DNA of 21,387 nt from Bacteroidetes bacterium UBA4408. Lineage in GTDB: Bacteria; Bacteroidota; Bacteroidia; UBA4408. The translations under genes and the position numbers were made by a program. The stretch covers positions 1 through 21,387 of the forward strand of contig DGQS01000015.1 of the NCBI GenBank assembly GCA_002389785.1, written 5' to 3'. Every line of letters begins with the position of its first letter. Positions within the stretch are counted from its first letter, which is position 1. Positions 15,234 to 21,387 of the stretch are shown one piece after another. The notes below the pieces were generated by a model. It searched no databases. It was not told where the DNA came from and saw only the letters and a program-made list of their open reading frames with translations.

Positions 15234-15995
15234 GTGAAAATAACATTTTTAGGAACCGGAACCTCTCAAGGTGTGCCGCTTATTGCTTGTACTTGCGAAG
15301 TTTGCACTTCAGCAGATTCCCGTGATAAACGTCTGCGTACTTCCATTTTGGTAGAATGTAATGACATTGCCATTGTTGTAGATACTGGCCCCGACTTTCG
15401 ACAACAAATGTTACGCGAAAAAGTAAAACGGTTGGACGCTGTATTATTTACCCACGAGCACAAGGACCATATTGCCGGCTTGGACGATATACGGGCTTTT
15501 AATTTTATACTAAAACGAAAAATTGATGTGTATGCCAGCGACCGTGTGCAGGATGCTATTCGTCGCGAGTTTGCCTACATATTTTCGGATACTAAATATC
15601 CCGGAATACCCGAAATTGAATTGCATACCATTCAAAATAAACCCTTCGAAATACAAGGTATACCGGTAATTCCAATTGAAGTGCTGCATTACAAACTAAG
15701 TGTGTTTGCATTTCGATTTGGAGATTTTGTTTACATTACCGATGCGAACGCTATCTCACAACAAGAAAAACAAAAAATAATGGGCTGCAAGATTTTAGTC
15801 ATCAATGCACTAAGACGACAAACACACGTATCGCACTTTACACTTCAGGAAGCACTTGATTTAATCGCCGAATTGAAACCTGAAAAAGCCTATCTTACCC
15901 ATATTAGCCATCAATTAGGCAAACATAGCAACATCGAAAAGGAACTACCTGATGGTGTTTTTCAAGCCTATGATGGCCTGCAAATTCAACTTTAA
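15234..15995 (+). CDS. PhnP-like metallo-beta-lactamase-fold hydrolase
   Basis: A 253-residue metallo-hydrolase starting with GTG. The dinuclear metal site is visible: THEHKDH at 73-79 (His74, His76, Asp78, His79), His152, Asp170 and His223. A second, structural zinc site of the PhnP type is formed by Cys19, Cys21, Cys24 (ACTCEVC) and His226, three residues after the metal His, as in PhnP. PhnP itself cleaves cyclic ribose phosphates in phosphonate use; Bacteroidota homologues like this one usually lie outside phn operons and their substrate is unknown. No phn gene is nearby. The gene is alone, divergent from the polyene operon and convergent with the DUF1456 gene. Confidence 0.88.
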   Translation: MKITFLGTGTSQGVPLIACTCEVCTSADSRDKRLRTSILVECNDIAIVVDTGPDFRQQMLREKVKRLDAVLFTHEHKDHIAGLDDIRAFNFILKRKIDVYASDRVQDAIRREFAYIFSDTKYPGIPEIELHTIQNKPFEIQGIPVIPIEVLHYKLSVFAFRFGDFVYITDANAISQQEKQKIMGCKILVINALRRQTHVSHFTLQEALDLIAELKPEKAYLTHISHQLGKHSNIEKELPDGVFQAYDGLQIQL

Positions 15996-16023
15996 AGCTC
16001 AAAAAATATACGCTATTGGATGG

Positions 16024-16266
16024 TTAGCTTTTGTTAACAGGCGGTAATTTTGGACCTCTTTTGAAGAGGATCAATCCATTCAAAAATTTACGTAATATTT
16101 GATCTCCTAAGGGTTTGTAATTCGGATGATCTTCATTCCTAAAAAATGCACTGAGTTCGGTTTTGGTGACTTTAAAATCAGCATGCCTTAATATTTCAAT
16201 AATATCGTCATCCCGCAACTGCAAAGCAATCCTTAGCTTTTTAAGAATATCGTTATTACTCATCAT
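16024..16266 (-). CDS. DUF1456 (YehS-like) single-repeat protein
   Basis: An 80-residue protein matching one DUF1456 repeat: NNDILKKLRIALQLRDDDIIEILRHADFKVTKTELSAFFR, then GDQILRKFLNGLI. E. coli YehS has two such repeats in about 156 residues, so this is a half-size form with a short basic tail (FKRGPKLPP). Function is unknown. Two adjacent ATG codons (16266 and 16263) can start it. A TACCTTCG box on the minus strand (16293-16286), a variant of the Bacteroidota -7 element, lies about 20 bases upstream of the start. It converges with the hydrolase gene with 28 bases between stops. Confidence 0.8.
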   Translation of the reverse strand: MMSNNDILKKLRIALQLRDDDIIEILRHADFKVTKTELSAFFRNEDHPNYKPLGDQILRKFLNGLILFKRGPKLPPVNKS

Positions 16267-16325
16267 AGCTCCTAACTTTTTTTTGCGAAGGTATTAATAT
16301 TCCAATTACTTGACGCTAGCTTGCT

Positions 16326-16344
16326 AATCAACCAATTGTTGATT
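16326..16344. repeat. 19-bp dyad upstream of the DUF2892-ccoI promoter
   Basis: AATCAAC (16326-16332) and GTTGATT (16338-16344) are perfect inverted copies with a 5-base spacer. The right arm is part of TTGTTGAT (16336-16343), which is repeated directly at 16357-16364, 21 bp downstream. The dyad lies 43 bp before the first FNR-type site of this promoter. It might bind another regulator or form the start region of the divergent DUF1456 transcript. Confidence 0.3.
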
Positions 16345-16386
16345 TTACCTAGGGTCTTGTTGATGTTCGTGGAGTTTTTACAGATA

Positions 16387-16420
16387 TGATTATTATCAGC
16401 AATATCCTTGACCGCTATCA
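16387..16420 (+). promoter_or_regulatory. Tandem FNR/CRP-type sites before DUF2892-ccoI
   Basis: Site 1 is TGAT-TATT-ATCA (16387-16398) and site 2 is TGAC-CGCT-ATCA (16409-16420, preceded by CCT). Both fit the FNR-type dyad TTGAT-N4-ATCAA in its core, site 2 with one change. The centres are 16392.5 and 16414.5, 22 bp apart, or about two helical turns. The arrangement is repeated exactly before ccoS. An oxygen- or redox-sensing member of the CRP/FNR family is the likely ligand. Confidence 0.65.
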
Positions 16421-16443
16421 TATTCTTTAAAAATCGTCGAAGG

Positions 16444-16451
16444 TATTTTTG
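16444..16451 (+). promoter_or_regulatory. -7 box of the DUF2892-ccoI promoter
   Basis: TATTTTTG is a full match to TAnnTTTG. It begins 23 bases after the nearer FNR-type site and 37 bases before the ATG. No TTG box lies at the usual distance, as expected when an activator occupies that place. If the TA is at -12, the nearer site is centred at about -41.5, the class II activator position. Confidence 0.6.
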
Positions 16452-16480
16452 TGCTGTATTAATAATTAAACTTCATTACA

Positions 16481-16681
16481 ATGATCGAGAATTTAGGAAA
16501 TACCGACAAAATTGTTCGAATTTTTATTGGTTTAGCAATTGTGCTAATGGGTGTTGAATACGAAAGTTGGTGGGGATTAGTGGGATTTATTTTTCCAATC
16601 ACAGCAGTAATTAATTGGTGTCCTATTTACGCCTTTTTTGGTATTAGAACCTCTAAAGACAAAGGACGAAAATTAATCTAA
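16481..16681 (+). CDS. DUF2892 (YgaP-like) small membrane protein
   Basis: A 66-residue membrane protein of the DUF2892 / YgaP transmembrane-domain family. It has two predicted membrane segments (about 11-26 and 31-52) and the family motif NWCPIYAFFG with Cys47-Pro48. In YgaP this domain anchors a rhodanese; here it stands alone. Its job is unknown. It is the first gene after the FNR-type promoter, and ccoI follows 75 bases later, so a link with oxidase assembly or low-oxygen life is likely by context. Cys47 could be a redox or metal ligand, but nothing in the sequence proves it. Confidence 0.85.
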   Translation: MIENLGNTDKIVRIFIGLAIVLMGVEYESWWGLVGFIFPITAVINWCPIYAFFGIRTSKDKGRKLI

Positions 16682-16690
16682 TAAAAGTAA

Positions 16691-16754
16691 AAAGGCACTT
16701 TGTTTCAAGATGAATGGGGTGGTTAGGTTCGCTTGAAACGGGTGCCTTTATTTT
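16691..16754 (+). other. Long hairpin just before ccoI (terminator or leader element)
   Basis: AAAGGCAC (16691-16698) pairs with GTGCCTTT (16742-16749), and GTTTCAAG (16702-16709) with CTTGAAAC (16732-16739). Together they give a 16-bp stem with a TTT/GG internal loop and a 22-base apical loop. ATTTTG follows, and the ccoI ATG is at 16757. As a terminator its T-run is short, so it may attenuate or allow read-through. It also covers the region where ribosomes would load for ccoI. Confidence 0.6.
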
Positions 16755-16756
16755 GT

Positions 16757-19159
16757 ATGGAAAAAGTAACTTATAAAGTTGATCATACCTGTTATCATTG
16801 CGGTGAAAGCTGCAACAATTCAACAATTCGGGAAAGCGAAAAATATTTTTGTTGTTCAGGATGCAAAATGGTGTACGATATTTTAAATCAAAATAATCTC
16901 TGCACCTATTACACTATTTCTGAAAACCCTGGTATTACACAAAAAGATGAAGTTCGAAAGAATAAATTTTCCTTTCTAGACGATGCCCAGGTACAAGCTA
17001 TATTAATTCAATTTACCGACGGTACAAACACGCGTGTACTTTTTTATTTGCCCCAAATGCATTGCAGTTCCTGCATTTGGCTACTCGAAAATTTACACAA
17101 AATAAATGCAGGAATCAAAAGCGCTATTGTTGATTTTCCCAAACGAGAAATAAGCATTGACTTTAATTCAAAAGAATGTTCTTTAAAAGAAGTAGCCGAA
17201 TTGCTTACAGCGATTGGATATGAGCCTCACATCAATTTAAGCGATTTAAATGAGAAGGAAGTTAAATACACGAACCGTTCCCGAATCTTTAAATTAGGCA
17301 TTGCCGGCTTTTGCTTCGGGAATATCATGATGTTGAGTTTTCCTGAATATTTTTCATCGGGAATTTATGATGAAAGAGGCTTTCGTGATTTATTTTCCTA
17401 CCTCATTCTTGGACTCTCCCTTCCGGTGTTTTTTTACAGTGCCTCAGAATTTTATATCAGTGCCTGGAAGGGACTTAAACACCGGTTTTTAAATATTGAC
17501 GCTCCCATTGTACTAGCCATTGTTATCACATTCATTCGCAGTGTAATTGAAATATTAAACGGCACAGGAAGCGGTTATCTCGATTCCATGTCGGGCATAG
17601 TGTTTTTTATGTTGGCTGGGCGAATTTTTCAAGACAGAGTGCAAAGTTCAATTGCTTTCGACAGAGATTATAAATCCTATTTTCCGATAGCCGTTGCCGT
17701 TAAAAACGGAGATAAAGAAGAAAGCATCCCGGTATCAAAACTTAAAGTTGGTGATCGATTGGTGATTCGTCACAACGAACTTATTCCGGCCGATTCCATC
17801 TTATTTTATGGAAAAGCCAGTATCGATTACAGTTTCGTTACCGGAGAGTCGCTTCCTGTACCAAAAGGTATAGGTGAGATTATTTATGCTGGCGGAAAGC
17901 AAATGGGAACTGCGATAGAAATGGAGGTCGTAAAAGAAGTTTCGCAAAGTTATCTTACTCAATTGTGGAACAATGAAGCATTTCATAACGATAACGAAAA
18001 GCAGCAATCTTTTATTCACCAATTAAGCAAAAGCTTTACACTTATTTTATTTTCAATTGCCGCACTAGTTTCAATTTATTGGTGGATCTATGATCCTTCC
18101 AAAATAATAAATTCACTTACAGCTATCCTTATTGTTGCCTGCCCTTGTTCACTTTTGTTATCGGCCACATTTACCAATGGAAACATTATTCGCATTTTCA
18201 ATAAAAACAAGTTTTACATCAAAAATGCCACAGTAATCGAAGCTCTTGCAAATGCAAATACAATTGTTTTCGATAAAACCGGAACTATAACTAAAAGTGA
18301 AAGTAGTAAATTACAATACGAAGGCATAGAATTATCAAACTTTCAGAAACAAATAATTCGATCCTTAGCCGCTCAATCAACCCATCCCTTAAGTAAGGCA
18401 GTTTTTAATGAATTGTCACAATTCCCTTTGTTAACGTGTACCCATTTTTCAGAAAGTACCGGACTCGGAATTCAAGCATTTGTAGCTGGTAGTGAAGTAA
18501 AAATGGGCTCTTATATTTTTATTCATGGGCACTACAAATCCGACGATACTGCAAGTAAAGTATACATTCAAGTAGACGGAAAAAAGTTGGGCTGCTTTGT
18601 TCTGAAAAATAAATACAGAGAAGGTCTTTCAGGTTTGATAGCTAACCTTCGTAAAAAATACAGTATCGCATTGCTTTCAGGTGATAATGATGCTGAAAAA
18701 AAATACCTCCAGAACTTGCTGGGAAATGATGCTGAAATTTTGTTTTACCAAACTCCACAAGATAAATTAAACTACATCGCACTACTTCAAAAAAAAGGTA
18801 AAAAAGTAATCATGATTGGCGATGGATTAAATGATGCAGGCGCCTTGCGTATTAGCAATGCAGGTATTGCTGTAAACGACAACTCTAATAATTTTTCTCC
18901 GGCTTGTGATGCGGTTTTGAACGGTGCCGAATTTAGTAAGTTGGCAAATCTCATCAGCTATGCTAAAGAAGGTAAAAGTATAATAGTAGGAAGTTTTGTG
19001 CTTTCTATTCTTTACAATTTTGTTGGAATAAGCTTTGCCGCGCAAGGCAATTTGTCGCCACTGATAGCCGCTATTTTAATGCCGGCAAGTTCAATCAGCA
19101 TATTGATTTTTACAGTTGGATTAAGCGCACTATTTGCCAAGATTCGAGGCTTATCCTGA
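16757..19159 (+). CDS. ccoI: Copper-transporting P1B-type ATPase CcoI (cbb3 oxidase assembly)
   Basis: An 800-residue heavy-metal P-type ATPase. From the N-terminus: a Cys-rich zinc-ribbon-like segment (Cys12, Cys15, Cys32, Cys33, Cys36); a heavy-metal-associated domain with CSSC at 103-106; membrane segments from about residue 177; TGES at 362-365; the CPC ion path motif at 462-464; the phosphorylated Asp506 in DKTGT; the HP pair 543-544; GDGLND at 688-693; and two C-terminal membrane segments. The Cys-rich N-terminus and the neighbours ccoS and ccoNO identify the CcoI/FixI branch, which exports copper for CuB of cbb3 oxidase. I start at the ATG at 16757; an in-frame TTG at 16733 lies inside the hairpin and adds no conserved sequence. 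Confidence 0.93.
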   Translation: MEKVTYKVDHTCYHCGESCNNSTIRESEKYFCCSGCKMVYDILNQNNLCTYYTISENPGITQKDEVRKNKFSFLDDAQVQAILIQFTDGTNTRVLFYLPQMHCSSCIWLLENLHKINAGIKSAIVDFPKREISIDFNSKECSLKEVAELLTAIGYEPHINLSDLNEKEVKYTNRSRIFKLGIAGFCFGNIMMLSFPEYFSSGIYDERGFRDLFSYLILGLSLPVFFYSASEFYISAWKGLKHRFLNIDAPIVLAIVITFIRSVIEILNGTGSGYLDSMSGIVFFMLAGRIFQDRVQSSIAFDRDYKSYFPIAVAVKNGDKEESIPVSKLKVGDRLVIRHNELIPADSILFYGKASIDYSFVTGESLPVPKGIGEIIYAGGKQMGTAIEMEVVKEVSQSYLTQLWNNEAFHNDNEKQQSFIHQLSKSFTLILFSIAALVSIYWWIYDPSKIINSLTAILIVACPCSLLLSATFTNGNIIRIFNKNKFYIKNATVIEALANANTIVFDKTGTITKSESSKLQYEGIELSNFQKQIIRSLAAQSTHPLSKAVFNELSQFPLLTCTHFSESTGLGIQAFVAGSEVKMGSYIFIHGHYKSDDTASKVYIQVDGKKLGCFVLKNKYREGLSGLIANLRKKYSIALLSGDNDAEKKYLQNLLGNDAEILFYQTPQDKLNYIALLQKKGKKVIMIGDGLNDAGALRISNAGIAVNDNSNNFSPACDAVLNGAEFSKLANLISYAKEGKSIIVGSFVLSILYNFVGISFAAQGNLSPLIAAILMPASSISILIFTVGLSALFAKIRGLS

Positions 19160-19173
19160 ACATTTTTAGAGTA

Positions 19174-19207
19174 TGATTTTAATCATAAGCAACCTTGATG
19201 TGCATCA
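19174..19207 (+). promoter_or_regulatory. Tandem FNR/CRP-type sites before ccoS-ccoNO
   Basis: Site 1, TGAT-TTTA-ATCA (19174-19185), is extended to a perfect dyad TATGAT/ATCATA. Site 2, TGAT-GTGC-ATCA (19196-19207) within TTGAT-N4-ATCAT, differs from the classical FNR box in the last base only. The centres 19179.5 and 19201.5 are 22 bp apart. This matches the pair before DUF2892-ccoI base for base in spacing, including a shared CCTTGA at the left half of site 2. Confidence 0.75.
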
Positions 19208-19230
19208 TTTATTAGAGCTGTAGTGGAATT

Positions 19231-19238
19231 TACTTTTG
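19231..19238 (+). promoter_or_regulatory. -7 box of the ccoS-ccoNO promoter
   Basis: TACTTTTG is a full match to TAnnTTTG. It starts 23 bases after the nearer FNR-type site, exactly as in the DUF2892-ccoI promoter, and 24 bases before the ccoS ATG. No TTG box is seen at the usual distance. This points to class II activation. Confidence 0.65.
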
Positions 19239-19254
19239 AAATCAAATTTAAGCA

Positions 19255-19467
19255 ATGAGTGTATTGGTTCTTTTAATTGGTGCAAGTTTAATTGTGGCGC
19301 TAGGCTTTCTTTTCGGCTTTATCTGGTCGGTAAAAAATGGCCAATTTGATGATGATTATACTCCTTCAGTGCGCATGTTATTTGACGAAGAAACAAAAGC
19401 AGCGAGTGGATTAAAAATAAAACAAAGTAGTAGTTCAAAAACAATAAAAAAAGTAAAACAAGTATAG
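19255..19467 (+). CDS. ccoS: cbb3-type cytochrome oxidase assembly protein CcoS
   Basis: A 70-residue single-span membrane protein. The membrane segment covers about residues 4-25 and is followed by the CcoS hallmark W-S-V-K-N-G-Q-F-D-D; the remainder is a polar, lysine-rich cytoplasmic tail. CcoS is needed for cofactor insertion into the CcoN subunit in studied bacteria. It starts right after the tandem FNR-type promoter, and ccoNO follows after 3 bases, so the two are cotranscribed and probably coupled. Confidence 0.93.
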   Translation: MSVLVLLIGASLIVALGFLFGFIWSVKNGQFDDDYTPSVRMLFDEETKAASGLKIKQSSSSKTIKKVKQV

Positions 19468-19470
19468 ATT

Positions 19471-21387
19471 ATGCAAATAGAAAAGTTTTCCTACGACAAT
19501 AAGATTGTAAAAATGTTTGCCTACGCAACCATTCTTTGGGCATTGGTAGGTATGTTGGCAGGGCTTTGGGTGGCCTTTGCCTTAGCATTTCCGGATTTAA
19601 ATTTAGGGCTGCCCTATACTTCTTTTGGCAGACTTCGTCCATTACATACCAATGCGGTAATTTTTGCTTTTGTTGGAAATGGAATTTTTATGGGAGTGTA
19701 TTATTCACTTCAACGCCTTTGTAAAGCGCGCATGTTCAGTGATGCACTCAGTAAAATACATTTCTGGGGATGGCAATTAATAATTGTTTCAGCAGCATTA
19801 ACATTGCCTTTTGGTATTACTACCGGAAAGGAATATGCCGAACTTGAATGGCCTATTGATATTGCCATTGCTCTTATTTGGGTGGTATTCGGATGGAACA
19901 TGTTTGGTACAATAATAAAACGTCGCGAACGTCATTTATATGTTGCGATTTGGTTTTACATCGCCACCTTTGTTACGGTAGCCATGTTGCACATTGTTAA
20001 TTCAATTGAGTTACCGGTATCTTTCTTAAAAAGCTACAGTTGGTACGCAGGAGTGCAGGATGCTTTGGTACAATGGTGGTACGGACACAATGCTGTGGCA
20101 TTTTTCTTAACTACACCTTACTTAGGTTTAATGTATTATTTTATTCCTAAAGTGACACAACGTCCGGTGTATTCGTACCGACTTTCCATCATACATTTCT
20201 GGGCACTTATCTTTTTATACATCTGGGCAGGACCGCATCACCTTTTATACACAGCCTTACCCGATTGGGCGCAATCACTCGGAGTGGTATTTTCGGTAAT
20301 GCTTATTGCTCCTTCTTGGGGAGGTATGATTAATGGATTGCTAACCTTGCGTGGAGCTTGGGATAAAGTTAGAGAAGATGTAGTCCTTAAGTTCATGGTA
20401 GTTGCCGTAACTGCTTATGGTATGGCTACATTTGAAGGTCCCATGCTTTCACTAAAAAGTGTAAACGCAATTGCTCACTTTACCGATTGGATTGTTGCAC
20501 ACGTGCATGTTGGAGCTTTAGGTTGGAATGGCTTTTTAACCTTTGGTGTATTGTATTGGTTAATTCCTAAAATGTTTCATACCGATTTATTTTCGAAAAA
20601 ATTAGCAAACTGGCATTTTTGGATTGGGACACTTGGAATAGTTTTTTATGCTGTTCCAATGTACTGGGCAGGTTTCGAACAAAGTAAAATGTGGAAACAA
20701 TTTACCCCTGAAGGTCAATTGCAGTACCAATTTTTAGAAACGGTAACTTACATGAAACCGTTTTATCTGATGCGTTCAATCGGTGGTACTTTATACCTAA
20801 TCGGTGCGGTAATTATGACCTATAACCTCATCAAAACAATTAAGGCTGGATCCTTTGTGGCAGATGAAGCAGCAGAAGCTCCGGCACTTGAGAAAGTACA
20901 TTCAAAACACAGCAGTGAACACTGGCATCGAGTAATTGAGCGTAAACCTATTCAAATGCTCATCATAAGTTTGGTAGTGGTGGTTGTTGGAGGAGTAATT
21001 GAAATGGTTCCAACCTTTTTGGTTCAATCCAATATTCCAACAATTGAAAGTGTAAAACCATACACTCCATTAGAATTACAAGGTAGAGACATCTATATTA
21101 AGGAAGGATGCTACACCTGTCACTCACAAATGGTGCGTCCGTTCAGATCTGAAACCGCCCGCTATGGCGAATATTCTAAAGCCGGTGAATTTGTATACGA
21201 TCATCCCTTCCAATGGGGCTCAAAACGCACGGGTCCTGACTTAGCTCGACTTGGAGGAAAGTATCCCGATTCATGGCATTATAATCACATGCTCGATCCT
21301 CGTTCTATGGCCCAGCAATCTATTATGCCAAGTTACGAATGGATGCTCGACAATGAATTGGATACTTCAACAACTGCTGCAAAAATC
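19471..21387 (+). CDS. ccoNO: Fused cbb3 cytochrome oxidase subunits I and II (CcoN-CcoO), 3' end beyond window
   Basis: An open frame of 639 codons without a stop inside the window. Residues 1 to about 470 are CcoN, the catalytic subunit of cbb3 oxidase. Visible ligands are His59 (low-spin haem), His206, His256 and His257 (CuB), and His344 and His346 in VAHVHVGALGWNG; Tyr250, six residues before His256, matches the cross-linked tyrosine of cbb3 enzymes. After a charged linker (about 475-510) one membrane segment starts CcoO, whose haem c motif is Cys547-Tyr-Thr-Cys550-His551, with a later Met-Pro near SIMPSY as the likely axial Met. The joining of CcoN and CcoO in one protein is a known Bacteroidota trait. 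CcoP should lie downstream. Confidence 0.95.
   Translation, partial: MQIEKFSYDNKIVKMFAYATILWALVGMLAGLWVAFALAFPDLNLGLPYTSFGRLRPLHTNAVIFAFVGNGIFMGVYYSLQRLCKARMFSDALSKIHFWGWQLIIVSAALTLPFGITTGKEYAELEWPIDIAIALIWVVFGWNMFGTIIKRRERHLYVAIWFYIATFVTVAMLHIVNSIELPVSFLKSYSWYAGVQDALVQWWYGHNAVAFFLTTPYLGLMYYFIPKVTQRPVYSYRLSIIHFWALIFLYIWAGPHHLLYTALPDWAQSLGVVFSVMLIAPSWGGMINGLLTLRGAWDKVREDVVLKFMVVAVTAYGMATFEGPMLSLKSVNAIAHFTDWIVAHVHVGALGWNGFLTFGVLYWLIPKMFHTDLFSKKLANWHFWIGTLGIVFYAVPMYWAGFEQSKMWKQFTPEGQLQYQFLETVTYMKPFYLMRSIGGTLYLIGAVIMTYNLIKTIKAGSFVADEAAEAPALEKVHSKHSSEHWHRVIERKPIQMLIISLVVVVVGGVIEMVPTFLVQSNIPTIESVKPYTPLELQGRDIYIKEGCYTCHSQMVRPFRSETARYGEYSKAGEFVYDHPFQWGSKRTGPDLARLGGKYPDSWHYNHMLDPRSMAQQSIMPSYEWMLDNELDTSTTAAKI

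Noticed and set aside
15996..16023. Terminator between the convergent hydrolase and DUF1456 genes
   Set aside because: Only a 6-base AAAGCT/AGCTTT pairing with a long loop can be drawn; too weak to call.
19536..19724. Small open frame on the plus strand
   Set aside because: It lies in another frame inside ccoNO, where the ligand His59 and the surrounding CcoN sequence are clear.
1..21387. Mobile element, CRISPR array, toxin-antitoxin or phage defence module
   Set aside because: No transposase, integrase, nuclease or regular repeat array was found; all coding regions fit metabolic or respiratory families.

Overview
The window looks like a chromosomal segment of an AT-rich member of the Bacteroidota. 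The evidence is a fused CcoN-CcoO cytochrome oxidase gene, a DUF3127 protein, a tyrosine ammonia-lyase of the flexirubin type, promoters fitting the TTG-N17-23-TAnnTTTG/TTCG pattern, and no strong Shine-Dalgarno sites before most genes. I see no transposase, integrase, CRISPR array or phage gene.

Layout. (1) 1-45: 5' part of a tRNA-Leu(UAG) gene on the minus strand, cut by the window edge. (2) 170-1445, plus strand: a flavin-reductase-like protein and a DUF3127 OB-fold-like protein, closed by a clear terminator at 1465-1507. (3) 1610-8142, plus strand: six nucleotide-sugar genes with their own promoter. Four form the UDP-GlcNAc to UDP-2,3-diacetamido-glucuronate route: 6-dehydrogenase, 3-dehydrogenase, aminotransferase and N-acetyltransferase. 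Two form the UDP-glucose to UDP-glucuronate to UDP-xylose route. (4) 8157-8195: a hairpin able to terminate transcription from both sides. (5) 8194-14972, minus strand: an eight-gene operon of flexirubin/aryl-polyene type, in transcription order tyrosine ammonia-lyase, ketoreductase, ketosynthase, acyl carrier protein, acyltransferase, dehydratase-like hotdog protein, thioesterase, second ketosynthase. Its promoter and a possible operator lie at 15036-15084. (6) 15234-16266: a PhnP-like metallo-hydrolase and a short DUF1456 protein, convergent. (7) 16326-21387, plus strand: cbb3 oxidase assembly and structural genes (DUF2892 membrane protein, ccoI, ccoS, ccoNO), the last running off the window.

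How the parts work. Region 3 supplies activated sugars for a surface polysaccharide or O-antigen; no glycosyltransferase, polymerase or flippase lies here. In region 5 the ammonia-lyase should make p-coumarate from tyrosine, which the type II synthase elongates to an aryl polyene that is probably moved to a lipid by the acyltransferase. The CoA/ACP ligase, dialkylresorcinol genes and exporters of full flexirubin loci are absent, so the pathway is either split or reduced.

The most striking regulatory signal is in region 7. The DUF2892-ccoI and ccoS-ccoNO promoters each carry two FNR/CRP-type dyads (TGAT-N4-ATCA) with centres exactly 22 bp apart, and the nearer dyad ends exactly 23 bp before a TAnnTTTG box. 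This implies joint oxygen-linked control of oxidase assembly and structure.
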